A stretch of 64,000 nt of DNA from Methylosinus sp. C49 (lineage in GTDB: Bacteria > Pseudomonadota > Alphaproteobacteria > Rhizobiales > Beijerinckiaceae), in NCBI RefSeq assembly GCF_009936375.1, contig NZ_AP022332.1, forward strand, positions 3,442,501 through 3,506,500, read 5' to 3'. The position numbers and the translations under genes were made by a program. Positions 26,401 to 33,925 of this stretch are shown here, piece after piece. How positions within the stretch are numbered: the stretch's first letter is position 1; every line of letters starts with the position of its first letter. The notes under the pieces are model-generated. The model saw only the letters and a program-made list of their open reading frames with translations, made no database searches and was not told where the DNA came from.

Positions 26401-26577
26401 GGAGGGACGGCAGTCGGCACGGTCCTGATCCTGCTCTTCCTTCCGGCGCTCTACGCCATCTGGTTCAAAGTGACGCCTGCGGGCGCGAGTCCAATGCCTG
26501 AACATGACGGCCTCGGTCTCTCGACCGGCCGCCCTACGTCTCATCATGTGGGTTTGGAGGTCGGTTCGAAACCATAA
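23434..26577 (+). CDS. RND efflux permease
   Basis: This 1047-residue inner-membrane RND pump starts at the ATG overlapping the adaptor stop; the longer upstream frame is an artefact. It begins with FNLSALAVRERAITLFLLIA and has a full porter domain. The proton-relay Asp pair is in GLLVDDAIIAIEIMVVKLEE, and the second membrane block ends near residue 1020. The sequence resembles the branch of RND pumps for hydrophobic drugs and dyes in Hyphomicrobiales rather than AcrB itself (for example RVRERAIT and FPTSDRPEVLAEVQMPEGSS). It works with the preceding adaptor and the divergent outer-membrane factor. Confidence 0.94.
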   Translation: MSGFNLSALAVRERAITLFLLIAVTAAGVFAFSRLGRAEDPAFTIKTLIVTAAWPGATAEEMQNLVAEPLEKRLQELRWYDRVETFTRPGLAFMTLTLQDKTPPSLVQEEFYQARKKLGDEAHKLPAGALGPFVNDEYSDVSFAVYAVKARGMQPRELTREAEALRQRLLHVAGVKKVDILGERPERIFVNFSYERLATLGIAPREIIDALRRQNAVTPAGSIDADGPQVFIRIDGAFDSLQKIADTPLVSGGRVLKLSDIAEVTRGYEDPATYLIRHNGEPAMALSLVMKEGVNGLELGKALDAEEAKIAQELPAGLSFTKVSDQAVNITESVDEFMLKFFVALSVVLVVSLVSLGWRVGIVVAAAVPLTLAAVLVIMLVTDRVFDRITLGALIISLGLLVDDAIIAIEIMVVKLEEGFDRVKAAAYAWSNTAAPMLSGTLVTIIGFTPVGFARSTAGEYAGNIFWIVGFALITSWIVAVVFTPYLGVKLLPDIKPIEGGHHAIYATPNYQKLRRFIRSAVDQKFKVAGIVLGLFVLAGAGMGAVKQQFFPTSDRPEVLAEVQMPEGSSIETTRAAAAKLENWLKQQPEAKIVTTYIGQGAPRFFFSYSPELPDPSFAKLIVLTPDAEARDRLKIRLRERVAEGLAPEARIRVAQLVFGPYTHFPVLFRVMGPDTTKLRAIADEVMAVMRANPNTRQVNQDWGERAPTVHFVLDQDRLQLIGLTSIDVAEQLQFLLTGVTATQVREDIRIVDVAGRSAGPERLDPVKLGDLTLTGKSGNSIPLSQIGHIEIRPEEPILRRRDRTPTITVQCDIDEALQPPQVSAEIQTALAPIIARLPDQYRIEMGGNAEESNKANSALVPIFPIMILFTLFVIVLQVRSLPAMGMVFLTAPLGLLGTVPILLLFGQPFGFNAILGLIGLSGILMRNTLILIGQIQTNEAEGLDTYHAVIEATVQRARPVILTALAAVLAFIPLTHSVFWGSMAYTLIGGTAVGTVLILLFLPALYAIWFKVTPAGASPMPEHDGLGLSTGRPTSHHVGLEVGSKP

Positions 26578-26657
26578 CTCCAATGCGGCGCCAGCGTAAT
26601 GACCGCTCAATGCGATGAGGCCCCCTCGTCTCGAGCCGATCGGCAAGGAGTCATGAC

Positions 26658-27398
26658 ATGGAAATCGCAGGAAAACTTGCGCTCGTGACTGGCGCCTCCA
26701 GCGGCATCGGCGCCGCGACGGCGCGCGCGCTCGCCGGCAAAGGAGCGCGCGTCATCCTGGTCGCGCGTTCGGGCGACAAGCTGGCGCAATTGGCGCGAGA
26801 GCTCGAAGCGGCGGGGGGCAGCGCGCTCGCCATAGAGTGCGATCTTTCGAACTCCGATGAGATATCTCGTATGGGCGAACAAGTGCTCGAAAAGGCCGGA
26901 ACGCCCGATATCATCATCAACAATGCCGGCTCCGGTCGCTGGCTCCCGACTGTCGAAACGACTCCACAGGAAGCTCGACAGATGATCGAGCTCCCTTATC
27001 TCGCCGCGTTCGACGTTACGAGAGTGTTCCTTCCGCGATTGTTGGCGGCCGGGAACGGCCATATCGTCAATGTGACCTCTCCGGCGTCTTACATGGTGTG
27101 GCCGAATGCAGCCGCTTACATTGCCGCACGCCAAGCATTGAAAGGCTTTTCGGATGCGCTGCGCATGGAAGTCGAAGCCAAAGGCGTGTTCGTCAGCCTC
27201 GTCGTGCTCGGACTCGTGGAGAGCAGCTATTGGGAGCATAATCCCGGAAGCAGAGAACATGCTTCGAAAGCCATTCCACCGTTGACGACGGATCAGGCTG
27301 CAGATGCGATCATCAAGGCAATCGAGCGACGGAAGCGACGTTTGGTTTCACCGGCGATCTTCCGGGCGATCTTTCTATTGCGGGCGCTGTTTTCCTGA
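26658..27398 (+). CDS. Short-chain dehydrogenase/reductase
   Basis: This 246-residue classical SDR has TGASSGIGAATARALAGKGA for cofactor binding near the N-terminus and INNAG near residue 92. The catalytic region shows a Ser within NVTSPASYMVWPNAAAY and the Tyr in AAYIAARQAL. The usual YxxxK reads YIAAR here, with Arg in place of the catalytic Lys, which is unusual and may reduce classical activity. An AAGGAG site precedes the ATG. It follows the permease by 80 bases in the same direction and may be part of that operon. Confidence 0.82.
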   Translation: MEIAGKLALVTGASSGIGAATARALAGKGARVILVARSGDKLAQLARELEAAGGSALAIECDLSNSDEISRMGEQVLEKAGTPDIIINNAGSGRWLPTVETTPQEARQMIELPYLAAFDVTRVFLPRLLAAGNGHIVNVTSPASYMVWPNAAAYIAARQALKGFSDALRMEVEAKGVFVSLVVLGLVESSYWEHNPGSREHASKAIPPLTTDQAADAIIKAIERRKRRLVSPAIFRAIFLLRALFS

Positions 27399-27575
27399 AG
27401 CGCCGCCAGGAACGCCTGCGTCAGCATCACGATCGATAGCCGCTATGCGCCCCAACCACTGACCACGCGCGAAAAAGCGCGACTGCGCTCACGCGACATG
27501 GCGCCACGCGATGCTCGCATACTGCGAGATCTGTGAAGTTGCATAGAATCACCTAAGTCGACACGGAGACACACT

Positions 27576-28760
27576 ATGAAAACGCGTGAGATCGTCATCT
27601 GTAGCCCGGTCCGGACGGCAATCGGAGCCTTCGGGGGTGCACTCAAGGAGGTCTCGGCGACAACACTCGGCTCGACGGTCGTCGCGGAGACGCTGCGTCG
27701 GTCGGGTCTCGACCCGACCCGAGTCGACGGCGTCGTGATGGGCAATGTCATCCAGGCCGGCAACCGCATGAACCCGGCTCGGCAGGCCGCGATCGGCGGC
27801 GGGCTGCCGGTGAGCGTTCCCGCAATGACCGTAAACCGTGTCTGTGGGTCTGGCGCCCAAGCCATCGCTACGGCCGCCACGGAAATCGTCGCAGGTGAGA
27901 TCGACGTTGCGATCGCGGGCGGATTGGAGAGCATGGACCGCGCGCCGTACCTTCTCGGCAACGGCCGTTGGGGCTACCGGATGGGGGCCGCCGAGATCTT
28001 CGACAGCGCCGTGACCGACGGCCTCGAGGATGCATTCTCCGGCAAACATTCCGGTTGGCACACCGAAGATCTCGTCGCCCGCGCCGGACTGACGCGGGAA
28101 CAGCAGGACGCATTCGCCGTTCGCTCGCAGCAGGCTTTCTCCCGCGCGCGCGAGGCCGGTCTCCTCACGGACGAGATTGTGCCGGTCGAGGCGCCCGGTC
28201 GGAAGGGAAGCGTGCGGTTCACGGTCGACGAAGCACCACGTCCAGACACCACGATCGAGATACTCGCAAAGCTTCGGCCAGCTTTTAGAGACGGCGGGAC
28301 CATAACGGCCGGAAACGCGCCAGGTCTGAACAGCGGCGCCGCGGCCATGGTCGTCGCCGAACGCGGATTCGCGGAGGCGAATGGGATCGCGCCCATGGGC
28401 AGGCTGGTGGCCTCGGCTGTGGCTGCGGTCGAGCCAGGCCTGTTCGGCATCGGTCCTGTGCCCGCCGTCCGAAAGGCGCTGGACCGTGCGGGTTGGAAGC
28501 TGGCGGACGTAGAGCGTTTCGAAATCAACGAAGCATTCGCCGCAGTGCCTCTTGCTGTCGCCGCCGAACTCGCGATACCGCTGGACCTCGTAAACGTGGA
28601 GGGGGGAGCGATCGCGCACGGCCATCCGATCGGGGCGACCGGCGCGGTCCTCGTAACACGCCTCCTCTATTCGATGCGGCGGGACGGGCTCAGGCGTGGC
28701 GTCGTCACGCTCTGCATCGGAGGCGGGCAAGGCATCGCCCTTGCCTTAGAAGCGAAATAA
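27576..28760 (+). CDS. Thiolase family acetyl-CoA C-acyltransferase
   Basis: This 394-residue thiolase has all catalytic parts: nucleophilic Cys90 in NRVCGSGAQAIATAAT, the NEAFAAVPLA block, His in GGAIAHGHPIGATGA, and the second Cys in TLCIGGGQGIALALEAK at the C-terminus. It would condense or cleave acyl-CoA in fatty-acid, branched-chain or polyhydroxyalkanoate pathways. It stands alone: no dehydrogenase, hydratase or ligase lies beside it, and the next 600 bases hold decayed gene remnants. Its sequence style differs somewhat from its neighbours, so transfer is possible. Degradative versus biosynthetic role cannot be told. Confidence 0.92.
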   Translation: MKTREIVICSPVRTAIGAFGGALKEVSATTLGSTVVAETLRRSGLDPTRVDGVVMGNVIQAGNRMNPARQAAIGGGLPVSVPAMTVNRVCGSGAQAIATAATEIVAGEIDVAIAGGLESMDRAPYLLGNGRWGYRMGAAEIFDSAVTDGLEDAFSGKHSGWHTEDLVARAGLTREQQDAFAVRSQQAFSRAREAGLLTDEIVPVEAPGRKGSVRFTVDEAPRPDTTIEILAKLRPAFRDGGTITAGNAPGLNSGAAAMVVAERGFAEANGIAPMGRLVASAVAAVEPGLFGIGPVPAVRKALDRAGWKLADVERFEINEAFAAVPLAVAAELAIPLDLVNVEGGAIAHGHPIGATGAVLVTRLLYSMRRDGLRRGVVTLCIGGGQGIALALEAK

Positions 28761-28783
28761 CTCGATGCGAGGAGGCTGAAGGG

Positions 28784-29064
28784 ATGGCCTTCCGCGACCT
28801 TCTCGTCGAAGCGCGCAGGGAGCTCGGCCGGCAGCTGCTGTCGAGCCATCGGCCGAAATCGACGAGGCGGCATGCCTTCTCGGCTATCAGGATACGAGCT
28901 CCTTCTACCGCGCCTTTCGGGAGTGGGAAGGCATGACGTCGAGCCGATGGCGCAAGCTCAACGGAGCGCACATAGACCGCCTCAAGGTCGCAGTTGCACC
29001 TGCAATGAGCCTCGCGCGACGCTCGGATAGGGCGGCTCGGCCATTGGCACGATCCGCAAACTGA
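28784..29064 (+). pseudogene. AraC-family regulator, frameshifted C-terminal remnant
   Basis: Two frames together give the end of an AraC DNA-binding domain. The first reads FRDLLVEARRELGRQLLSS, the classic helix before the second helix-turn-helix. After a frame change near 28841-28849 it continues as AEIDEAACLLGYQDTSSFYR and WEGMTSSRWRKLN, then runs to a stop at 29062-29064. The N-terminal sensing domain is absent. No intact start exists, so this is a dead remnant, probably of a regulator that once accompanied the thiolase or the SDR remnant downstream. Confidence 0.65.
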
Positions 29065-29156
29065 TTGGCGTCACAGCGAAAGGCGCGAACGTTCTCGAAT
29101 GCTATCGAGAGAACAGCAGCAGTGGCTGCAAGCATCTCGCATCGGGAGACGTCTGG

Positions 29157-29280
29157 GTGGAAGCCGCCCTCGAGTGCGGCGACAAGGTCGTCGCGACTGC
29201 TAGATCCACGCAAAGCCTCTTCGAGAAGGCGCAGCGCGTGGCGCTTTCCGAGCGTGAGCTCGCCTCGGAATCGACGATCT
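29157..29280 (+). pseudogene. Short-chain dehydrogenase remnant
   Basis: A short stretch reads EAALECGDKVVATARSTQSL, which matches the region just after the Gly-rich cofactor loop of SDR enzymes (helix, then VVATAR strand and basic specificity residue). The Gly-rich loop itself and the catalytic domain are missing. Together with the AraC remnant just upstream it indicates a decayed regulator-reductase pair between the thiolase and the TetR gene. The rest of the gap to 29395 shows nothing recognisable. Confidence 0.45.
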
Positions 29281-29395
29281 CGCACTTCGAGATTCTGCCA
29301 GACGCTCACGCTCTGCCGCACACATCCTGCACCCCGGTCGATCTTAATCGCGGATCGATCCAGCGCGTTTCGGGGCGCATCATGATGATCAGCGG

Positions 29396-30031
29396 CTATT
29401 TCGCGTCATCGGTCGAATGTTCGGTGGCATTTCCGCTCGCTCCGCGCACGACGTCTTCCAATATTCGCTGCATGAGGTTCACGACCACTCGTCGGTCGAG
29501 TTCGGGATCGCGTAGGGACAGCGCTTTCATGCCGTCGATCATCGCGATCATGACAGTGGCGGCGGCCTCTACGTCGAGGCCGGGTTGGACGGCGCCGCAT
29601 CGCTGTCCGTTGCTCAGCACATCCGCGAGGATGGCGCGCAGGCTGCGGCTGTGCGCACGAACGATCTCCGCCATGGCGGGGTTGCGCGCGCTCTCCGACA
29701 ACATCTCGAAGAAGAGTTCCGAGCCGGAATTGGGGCCGCTCGGCGCCAGTCTGCCGATCTCCGTCATCAGCGCAGTCGCGACATCGCTCTCCTTCGCTGA
29801 TAGCTGCTCGAAACGGCTCCGAACCCCGCCCAGCCAAGCCTCCGACATCGTGGCGACGATCGCGTCCTTACTGTCGAAGTAGTAGTAGAGGTGGCCGGGG
29901 CTAATGCCCGCCTCCTTGCAAATGTCCGAGATCGACGCGCCCTTGAGCCCGCTGCGCTCGAAACAGCGTCTGGCGGCCGCCAGAATTTCCTGCCGCTTCT
30001 CCTCGTGACGGACGGGATCGAGCTTCCTCAT
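29396..30031 (-). CDS. TetR/AcrR-family regulator (BetI-like)
   Basis: This 211-residue TetR regulator has an N-terminal DNA-binding domain (RQEILAAARRCFERSGLKGA, DICKEAGISPGHLYYYFDSK) and a C-terminal domain with the BetI-type arrangement. It diverges from the aldo-keto reductase and SDR genes, and a 20-base palindrome lies between, overlapping the reductase promoter. It most likely represses that two-gene unit and itself. The inducer is unknown. Confidence 0.9.
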   Translation of the reverse strand: MRKLDPVRHEEKRQEILAAARRCFERSGLKGASISDICKEAGISPGHLYYYFDSKDAIVATMSEAWLGGVRSRFEQLSAKESDVATALMTEIGRLAPSGPNSGSELFFEMLSESARNPAMAEIVRAHSRSLRAILADVLSNGQRCGAVQPGLDVEAAATVMIAMIDGMKALSLRDPELDRRVVVNLMQRILEDVVRGASGNATEHSTDDAK

Positions 30032-30072
30032 GCTGCTCCTTCGAATTTTATAGAGTGTTGGCTCTATCTATC

Positions 30073-30120
30073 TTGACATGCTGCTCCGCGTGGACGTTTA
30101 TAGATAGATCGATCGTTCTA
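30073..30120 (+). promoter_or_regulatory. Promoter and candidate TetR operator upstream of aldo-keto reductase
   Basis: TTGACA at 30073-30078 and TTTATA at 30097-30102 are spaced by 18 bases. Immediately after lies TAGATAGATCGATCGTTCTA (30101-30120), symmetric at 16 of 20 positions with a perfect GATCGATC core. The palindrome overlaps the -10 and likely start site, the ideal place for repression by the divergent TetR protein. Confidence 0.6.
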
Positions 30121-30135
30121 ATAAATGAGTTTCCG

Positions 30136-31134
30136 ATGAGGCTGCATCGTCTGGGAGCAAATGGTCCCGAACTGCCCGCCCTCGGCCTTGGCTGCATGGG
30201 CATGTCGCCCCTTCGTCCGCGCCCGGGCGGTCATGACGCGGCGAAGGACGCGGAGAGCATAGCGACGATCCAGGCCGCGCTCGACGCCGGAATCCGGCTG
30301 ATCGACACCGGCGATTTCTACGGCATGGGGCACAATGAGCTGCTGGTGCGAGAGGCGCTGCGCGGCCGTCGTGATCAGGCTTTTCTCAGTGTCAAATTCG
30401 GAATGTTGGTCGCGCCGGGCGGTCAACCGCTCGGCCTCGACATCGGCCCTCGCGCCATGAAGAATTTCTGCTCCTATTCGCTGGAGCGGCTCGATACCGA
30501 TGCGATCGATCTCTACCAGCCTGGGCGCGTCCCGACGTCGCTGCCGATCGAGGAGACTGTGGGCGCCATCGCCGACCTCATCAAAGAGGGCAAGGTCCGC
30601 TATCTCGGCCTCTCGGAAGTGACGGGAGAACAGCTGCGTCGCGCGCATGCGGTTCATCCGGTGACGGCGGTCGAGATCGAATATTCCTTGGCCGGCCGCG
30701 CGATCGAGGACGATCTCTTGCCGGCGGCGCGTGAGCTCGGCGTCGGCATCGTCGCCTATAGCGTCGCGGCGCAGGGGCTTCTGACCGGCGCGCTCGAGGG
30801 CCCGCTGCCCGCCGACGACGCCCGCAACCGGACGCCGCGCCTGCAGGGCGAGGCCCTCGCGAAGAATCTCGAGGTGGTCGCCGAATTCAAATCCTTTGCG
30901 GAGACGAGGGGCTGGACGCCGACACAACTCGCCGCCGCCTGGGTGACGGCGCAGGGCGAGGATATCGTCGCGCTCATCGGCATGAGCCGCCGCGATCGAA
31001 TTCACGAGAATCTGGCGGCGGCCGATATCCGTCTCTCGACTGACGATCTCGCCGCGCTCGACCGCATGTTCGCGCCGGGCGCCATCGTGGGAGACCGCTA
31101 TGCGCCGCAGATCTTGCAGATGTGGCGTTCGTGA
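30136..31134 (+). CDS. Aldo/keto reductase
   Basis: This 332-residue NADPH-dependent carbonyl reductase has an (alpha/beta)8 barrel. Visible elements are LGLGCMGMSP at the first strand, Asp and Tyr of the catalytic tetrad in RLIDTGDFYGMGHNE, and Lys in FLSVKFGM. The usual catalytic His region reads DAIDLYQPGRV, where relatives have LYQxHR or LYQPAR. The C-terminal cofactor loop reads IALIGMSRRDRIHEN. The ATG at 30136 is chosen by homology. It is followed after 23 bases by an SDR gene and controlled by a divergent TetR. Confidence 0.9.
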   Translation: MRLHRLGANGPELPALGLGCMGMSPLRPRPGGHDAAKDAESIATIQAALDAGIRLIDTGDFYGMGHNELLVREALRGRRDQAFLSVKFGMLVAPGGQPLGLDIGPRAMKNFCSYSLERLDTDAIDLYQPGRVPTSLPIEETVGAIADLIKEGKVRYLGLSEVTGEQLRRAHAVHPVTAVEIEYSLAGRAIEDDLLPAARELGVGIVAYSVAAQGLLTGALEGPLPADDARNRTPRLQGEALAKNLEVVAEFKSFAETRGWTPTQLAAAWVTAQGEDIVALIGMSRRDRIHENLAAADIRLSTDDLAALDRMFAPGAIVGDRYAPQILQMWRS

Positions 31135-31157
31135 TCCGAGCCCGAGGAGCAGACAGC

Positions 31158-32075
31158 ATGTCCAAAACATATTCGGGCTTCACGGAAGCCGACGTTTCCG
31201 CGCAAGCGGGCAAATGCTTCGTCGTCACCGGGGCCAACAGCGGCCTCGGCTTCGAGGCGTCGCGCGCGCTCGCAGCGCGCGGCGCGCGCGTCATCCTCGC
31301 CTGCCGCGATGAAAACAAGGCGCATGACGCGATGCGCCGCATCAAGCAGACGACGCCCGGCGCCGATCTGCGCTTCCTTTCTTACGACCAGAGCGATCTC
31401 GATAGCATCCGCCACGCGGCCGAGGAGATCGAGCGTGAGCCGCGTATCGACGTCTTGGTCAACAATGCCGGCGTGATGATTCCTCCGCTCATGCGAACGA
31501 AACAGGGCTTCGAGCTTCAGTTCGGCGTCAACCATCTCGGCTGCTTCGCCTTCACTTCGCTGCTTTTGCCGAAACTCGCAGCGACACACGGCTCGCGCGT
31601 CGTCGTGACGGCCAGCCTCGCCCACACATCCGGCAGAATCGATTGGGACGATCTCAACGCCGAGAAGAGCTACGAGAGGTGGCCGCGCTACGCCATGAGC
31701 AAGCTCGCCAATCTCCTCTACCTGTTCGAGCTCGACCGGCGCCTGCGGATAGCGGGATCGAGCGTGACGGCAGCTGGATGTCATCCGGGCTTTGCGACGA
31801 CCGATCTCGGCCGGCATATGCCGGGCATCGGCATTCTCTGGATGCTGTTCCGTCCATTTTCGAACACGCCGGCAATGGGAGCCTGGCCGACATTGCTCGC
31901 CGCCGCCGGCCCGGCTGCGCCCGGCGAATATTACGGCCCGCAGGGGTTCCGGGAAATCAAGGGATCGGCTGGCGTGGCGCGTCGCGCCCATCAGGCCACG
32001 GATCCGGAACTCGCGCGAAGGCTTTGGGATGTATCGATCGAGATGACGGACGTCGATCCCTGTCTTCCTCCATGA
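31158..32075 (+). CDS. Short-chain dehydrogenase (retinol dehydrogenase-like)
   Basis: This 305-residue SDR has the cofactor loop VVTGANSGLGFEASRALAAR, the NNAG motif (VLVNNAGVMIPPLM) and the catalytic Tyr and Lys in RYAMSKLANLLY, with Ser in VVVTASLAH. The N-terminal 16 residues and the overall length match the WW-domain-oxidoreductase/retinol dehydrogenase-like bacterial group. An AGGAG site precedes the ATG at 31158. It is the second gene of the TetR-controlled unit after the aldo-keto reductase, and together they suggest reduction of toxic aldehydes or ketones. Confidence 0.9.
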   Translation: MSKTYSGFTEADVSAQAGKCFVVTGANSGLGFEASRALAARGARVILACRDENKAHDAMRRIKQTTPGADLRFLSYDQSDLDSIRHAAEEIEREPRIDVLVNNAGVMIPPLMRTKQGFELQFGVNHLGCFAFTSLLLPKLAATHGSRVVVTASLAHTSGRIDWDDLNAEKSYERWPRYAMSKLANLLYLFELDRRLRIAGSSVTAAGCHPGFATTDLGRHMPGIGILWMLFRPFSNTPAMGAWPTLLAAAGPAAPGEYYGPQGFREIKGSAGVARRAHQATDPELARRLWDVSIEMTDVDPCLPP

Positions 32076-32273
32076 GGTCGCCAATGAAATGGAGCCGGAC
32101 GACGGCGTGATACAGGTCTTTGACCTCGGCGTGGTAAATCTGACTGAAGGCGCCGCCGAAAGCGAGATGAAGGCGCTCGCCCGTAACGGAATGAATGAGG
32201 CCGAAACCCGCGCCCGGCGGTTTTGATCCGAGTGCATAGATTCCGCTTGGAGCAACCAAGAGTTCAGGCATTC

Positions 32274-32301
32274 TAAACAGAAACGGCCCCGAAGGGCCGT
32301 T
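32274..32301 (-). terminator. Rho-independent terminator reading leftward
   Basis: On the minus strand the stem AACGGCCC / GGGCCGTT has a TTCG tetraloop and is followed by TTCTGTTT. This is a strong intrinsic terminator for leftward transcription, and the only upstream minus-strand gene is tRNA-Thr 190 bases away. It may originally have ended a tRNA-Gly transcript, of which a fragment remains just upstream. Confidence 0.65.
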
Positions 32302-32334
32302 ACCAACTATCAGATTATCATTGATTTTTTTTGT

Positions 32335-32377
32335 AGCGGGCGAAGGGATTCGAACCCTCGACCCCAACCTTGGCAAG
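32335..32377 (-). repeat. tRNA-Gly(GCC) 3' fragment, likely attachment-site scar
   Basis: Forty-three bases on the minus strand match the anticodon loop (TTGCCAA), T arm (GGTTCGAATCC) and 3' acceptor strand of tRNA-Gly. The D arm and 5' acceptor strand are absent, and upstream sequence is unrelated. Integrative elements using a tRNA 3' end leave such duplicated halves. No integrase gene adjoins it, so it is probably a scar. Confidence 0.7.
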
Positions 32378-32489
32378 CCTGGACAAGCTTTGGGGCCGAA
32401 TTTGGTGACAAGGTGGTGACTTGAACAACCGCGTCGAGCTGCTGCCCGGCCACACACAACAAATAATACCTATTTTTCAAATGTTTAAT

Positions 32490-32565
32490 TGGTGCCGGTT
32501 GCAGGATTCGAACCCGCGACCTACTGATTACAAATCAGTTGCTCTACCAGCTGAGCTAAACCGGC
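32490..32565 (-). tRNA. tRNA-Thr (anticodon TGT)
   Basis: The minus strand folds into a complete 76-base cloverleaf. GCCGGTT pairs with AACCGGC in the acceptor, the D arm is AGCTCAGCTGGTAGAGC, and the anticodon stem-loop CTGATTTGTAATCAG carries TGT. The T arm is GCGGGTTCGAATCCTGC, and CCA is encoded. It stands alone, oriented away from the epimerase gene. Confidence 0.97.
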
Positions 32566-32829
32566 GCCTCGACCGAACGATTTGCGTTGCGGCGTCGGCA
32601 TCTCTATACGCCGCCCTGTCGCTTCGGAAAAGAGCGCAGCCGCCGGGGCCGGTGGGCTTTTCGCTCGGTGGGGCGGTCCTCGCGGCGAGAATTTGTTCTG
32701 GGAGCGGCCGCCGCATCAGCCAAAGCCGCGGCGTTGCGCGGCGCGGGGCGAGGTGCTATCTAAAACTGCAGCATCGCCACGAATCGCCGTTCGAGATCGC
32801 TGCTTTTCGAGGCTGTGCAGGGCGCTCGC

Positions 32830-33777
32830 ATGGAAAGCCGCAGAATTCTCGTCACCGGTGGCGCAGGCTTTCTCGGGTCGCATCTTTGTGAGCGGCTGCT
32901 CGCCTCAGGACACGAAGTCCTCTGCGTCGACAATTTCTTCACCGGCCAGCGCAGAAACGTCCATCATCTGCTCGATCACAATAATTTCGAGCTGCTGCGC
33001 CACGACATCACCTTTCCGCTCTTCGTCGAGGTCGACGAGATTTATAATCTCGCCTGCCCCGCCTCGCCGATCCATTACCAATTCGATCCGGTGCAGACGA
33101 CCAAGACCAGCGTGATCGGCGCGATCAACATGCTCGGCCTCGCCAAACGGCTGAAGGTCAAGGTGTTTCAGGCCTCCACATCGGAGGTCTACGGCGACCC
33201 TTCCGTGCATCCACAGCCGGAATCCTATTGGGGCAACGTCAATCCGCTGGGGCCGCGCGCCTGCTATGACGAAGGAAAGCGCTGCGCCGAAACCTTGTTC
33301 TTCGACTATCATCGGCAGCACAGGCTGAAGATCAAGGTCGTGCGCATCTTCAATACTTATGGGCCGCGCATGCACGCCCGCGACGGGCGCGTCGTCTCCA
33401 ATTTCATCGTGCAGGCGCTCAAGGGCGAGCCGATCACCATCTATGGCGAAGGCCAGCAGACGCGCTCCTTCTGCTATGTCGACGATCTCATCAGCGGCTT
33501 CACCGCGCTCATGAATTCGCCCGACGACATCGTCGGCCCCATCAATATCGGCAATCCGAACGAGTTCACCATTCGGCAGCTCGCCGAGCAGGTGATCGAC
33601 CTCACCGGCTCCTCCTCCAAGCTCGTTTTCGAGCCGCTGCCGGCGGACGATCCCAAGCAGCGCAGGCCGGATATTTCCGCGGCCGAGCGCCTGCTCGGCT
33701 GGGGACCGACCATTCAATTGCGCGAGGGGCTGCTGCGCACCATCGCCTATTTCGACGAGCTGCTGCGCGAGGCCTGA
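32830..33777 (+). CDS. UDP-glucuronate decarboxylase-like NAD-dependent epimerase/dehydratase (UXS type)
   Basis: This 315-residue extended SDR has the cofactor loop [20 protein letters not shown], the UXS-like stretch [20 protein letters not shown], Ser/Thr in [12 protein letters not shown] and the catalytic YxxxK in [11 protein letters not shown]. These features match UDP-xylose synthase, which oxidises and decarboxylates UDP-glucuronate to UDP-xylose for surface polysaccharide. The ATG at 32830 gives the family N-terminus. It is a single-gene unit; no glycosyltransferases adjoin it. The main alternative is a dTDP-glucose dehydratase-like relative, which is less likely given the NFFTGQ motif. 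Confidence 0.9.
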   Translation: MESRRILVTGGAGFLGSHLCERLLASGHEVLCVDNFFTGQRRNVHHLLDHNNFELLRHDITFPLFVEVDEIYNLACPASPIHYQFDPVQTTKTSVIGAINMLGLAKRLKVKVFQASTSEVYGDPSVHPQPESYWGNVNPLGPRACYDEGKRCAETLFFDYHRQHRLKIKVVRIFNTYGPRMHARDGRVVSNFIVQALKGEPITIYGEGQQTRSFCYVDDLISGFTALMNSPDDIVGPINIGNPNEFTIRQLAEQVIDLTGSSSKLVFEPLPADDPKQRRPDISAAERLLGWGPTIQLREGLLRTIAYFDELLREA

Positions 33778-33925
33778 GCCGCGTTCTGACAGCGTGGCCG
33801 GGCGCGGAGCGACAATTATTCAGCGCGCGCGGGCGGCATGAAAATGCGCGCCAGACCGTCTCATATTCGAAGCTGCGTGGCGGATATATTGCATCCATCG
33901 CTTGTTTTCGCCACGGATTTCACCC

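Noticed and set aside
32335-32420. Complete tRNA-Gly gene
   Set aside because: Only the anticodon loop, T arm and 3' acceptor strand match; no D arm or 5' acceptor can be formed.
31957-32457. 166-codon minus-strand frame
   Set aside because: It overlaps the SDR gene end, the terminator hairpin and the tRNA-Gly fragment and shows no family features.
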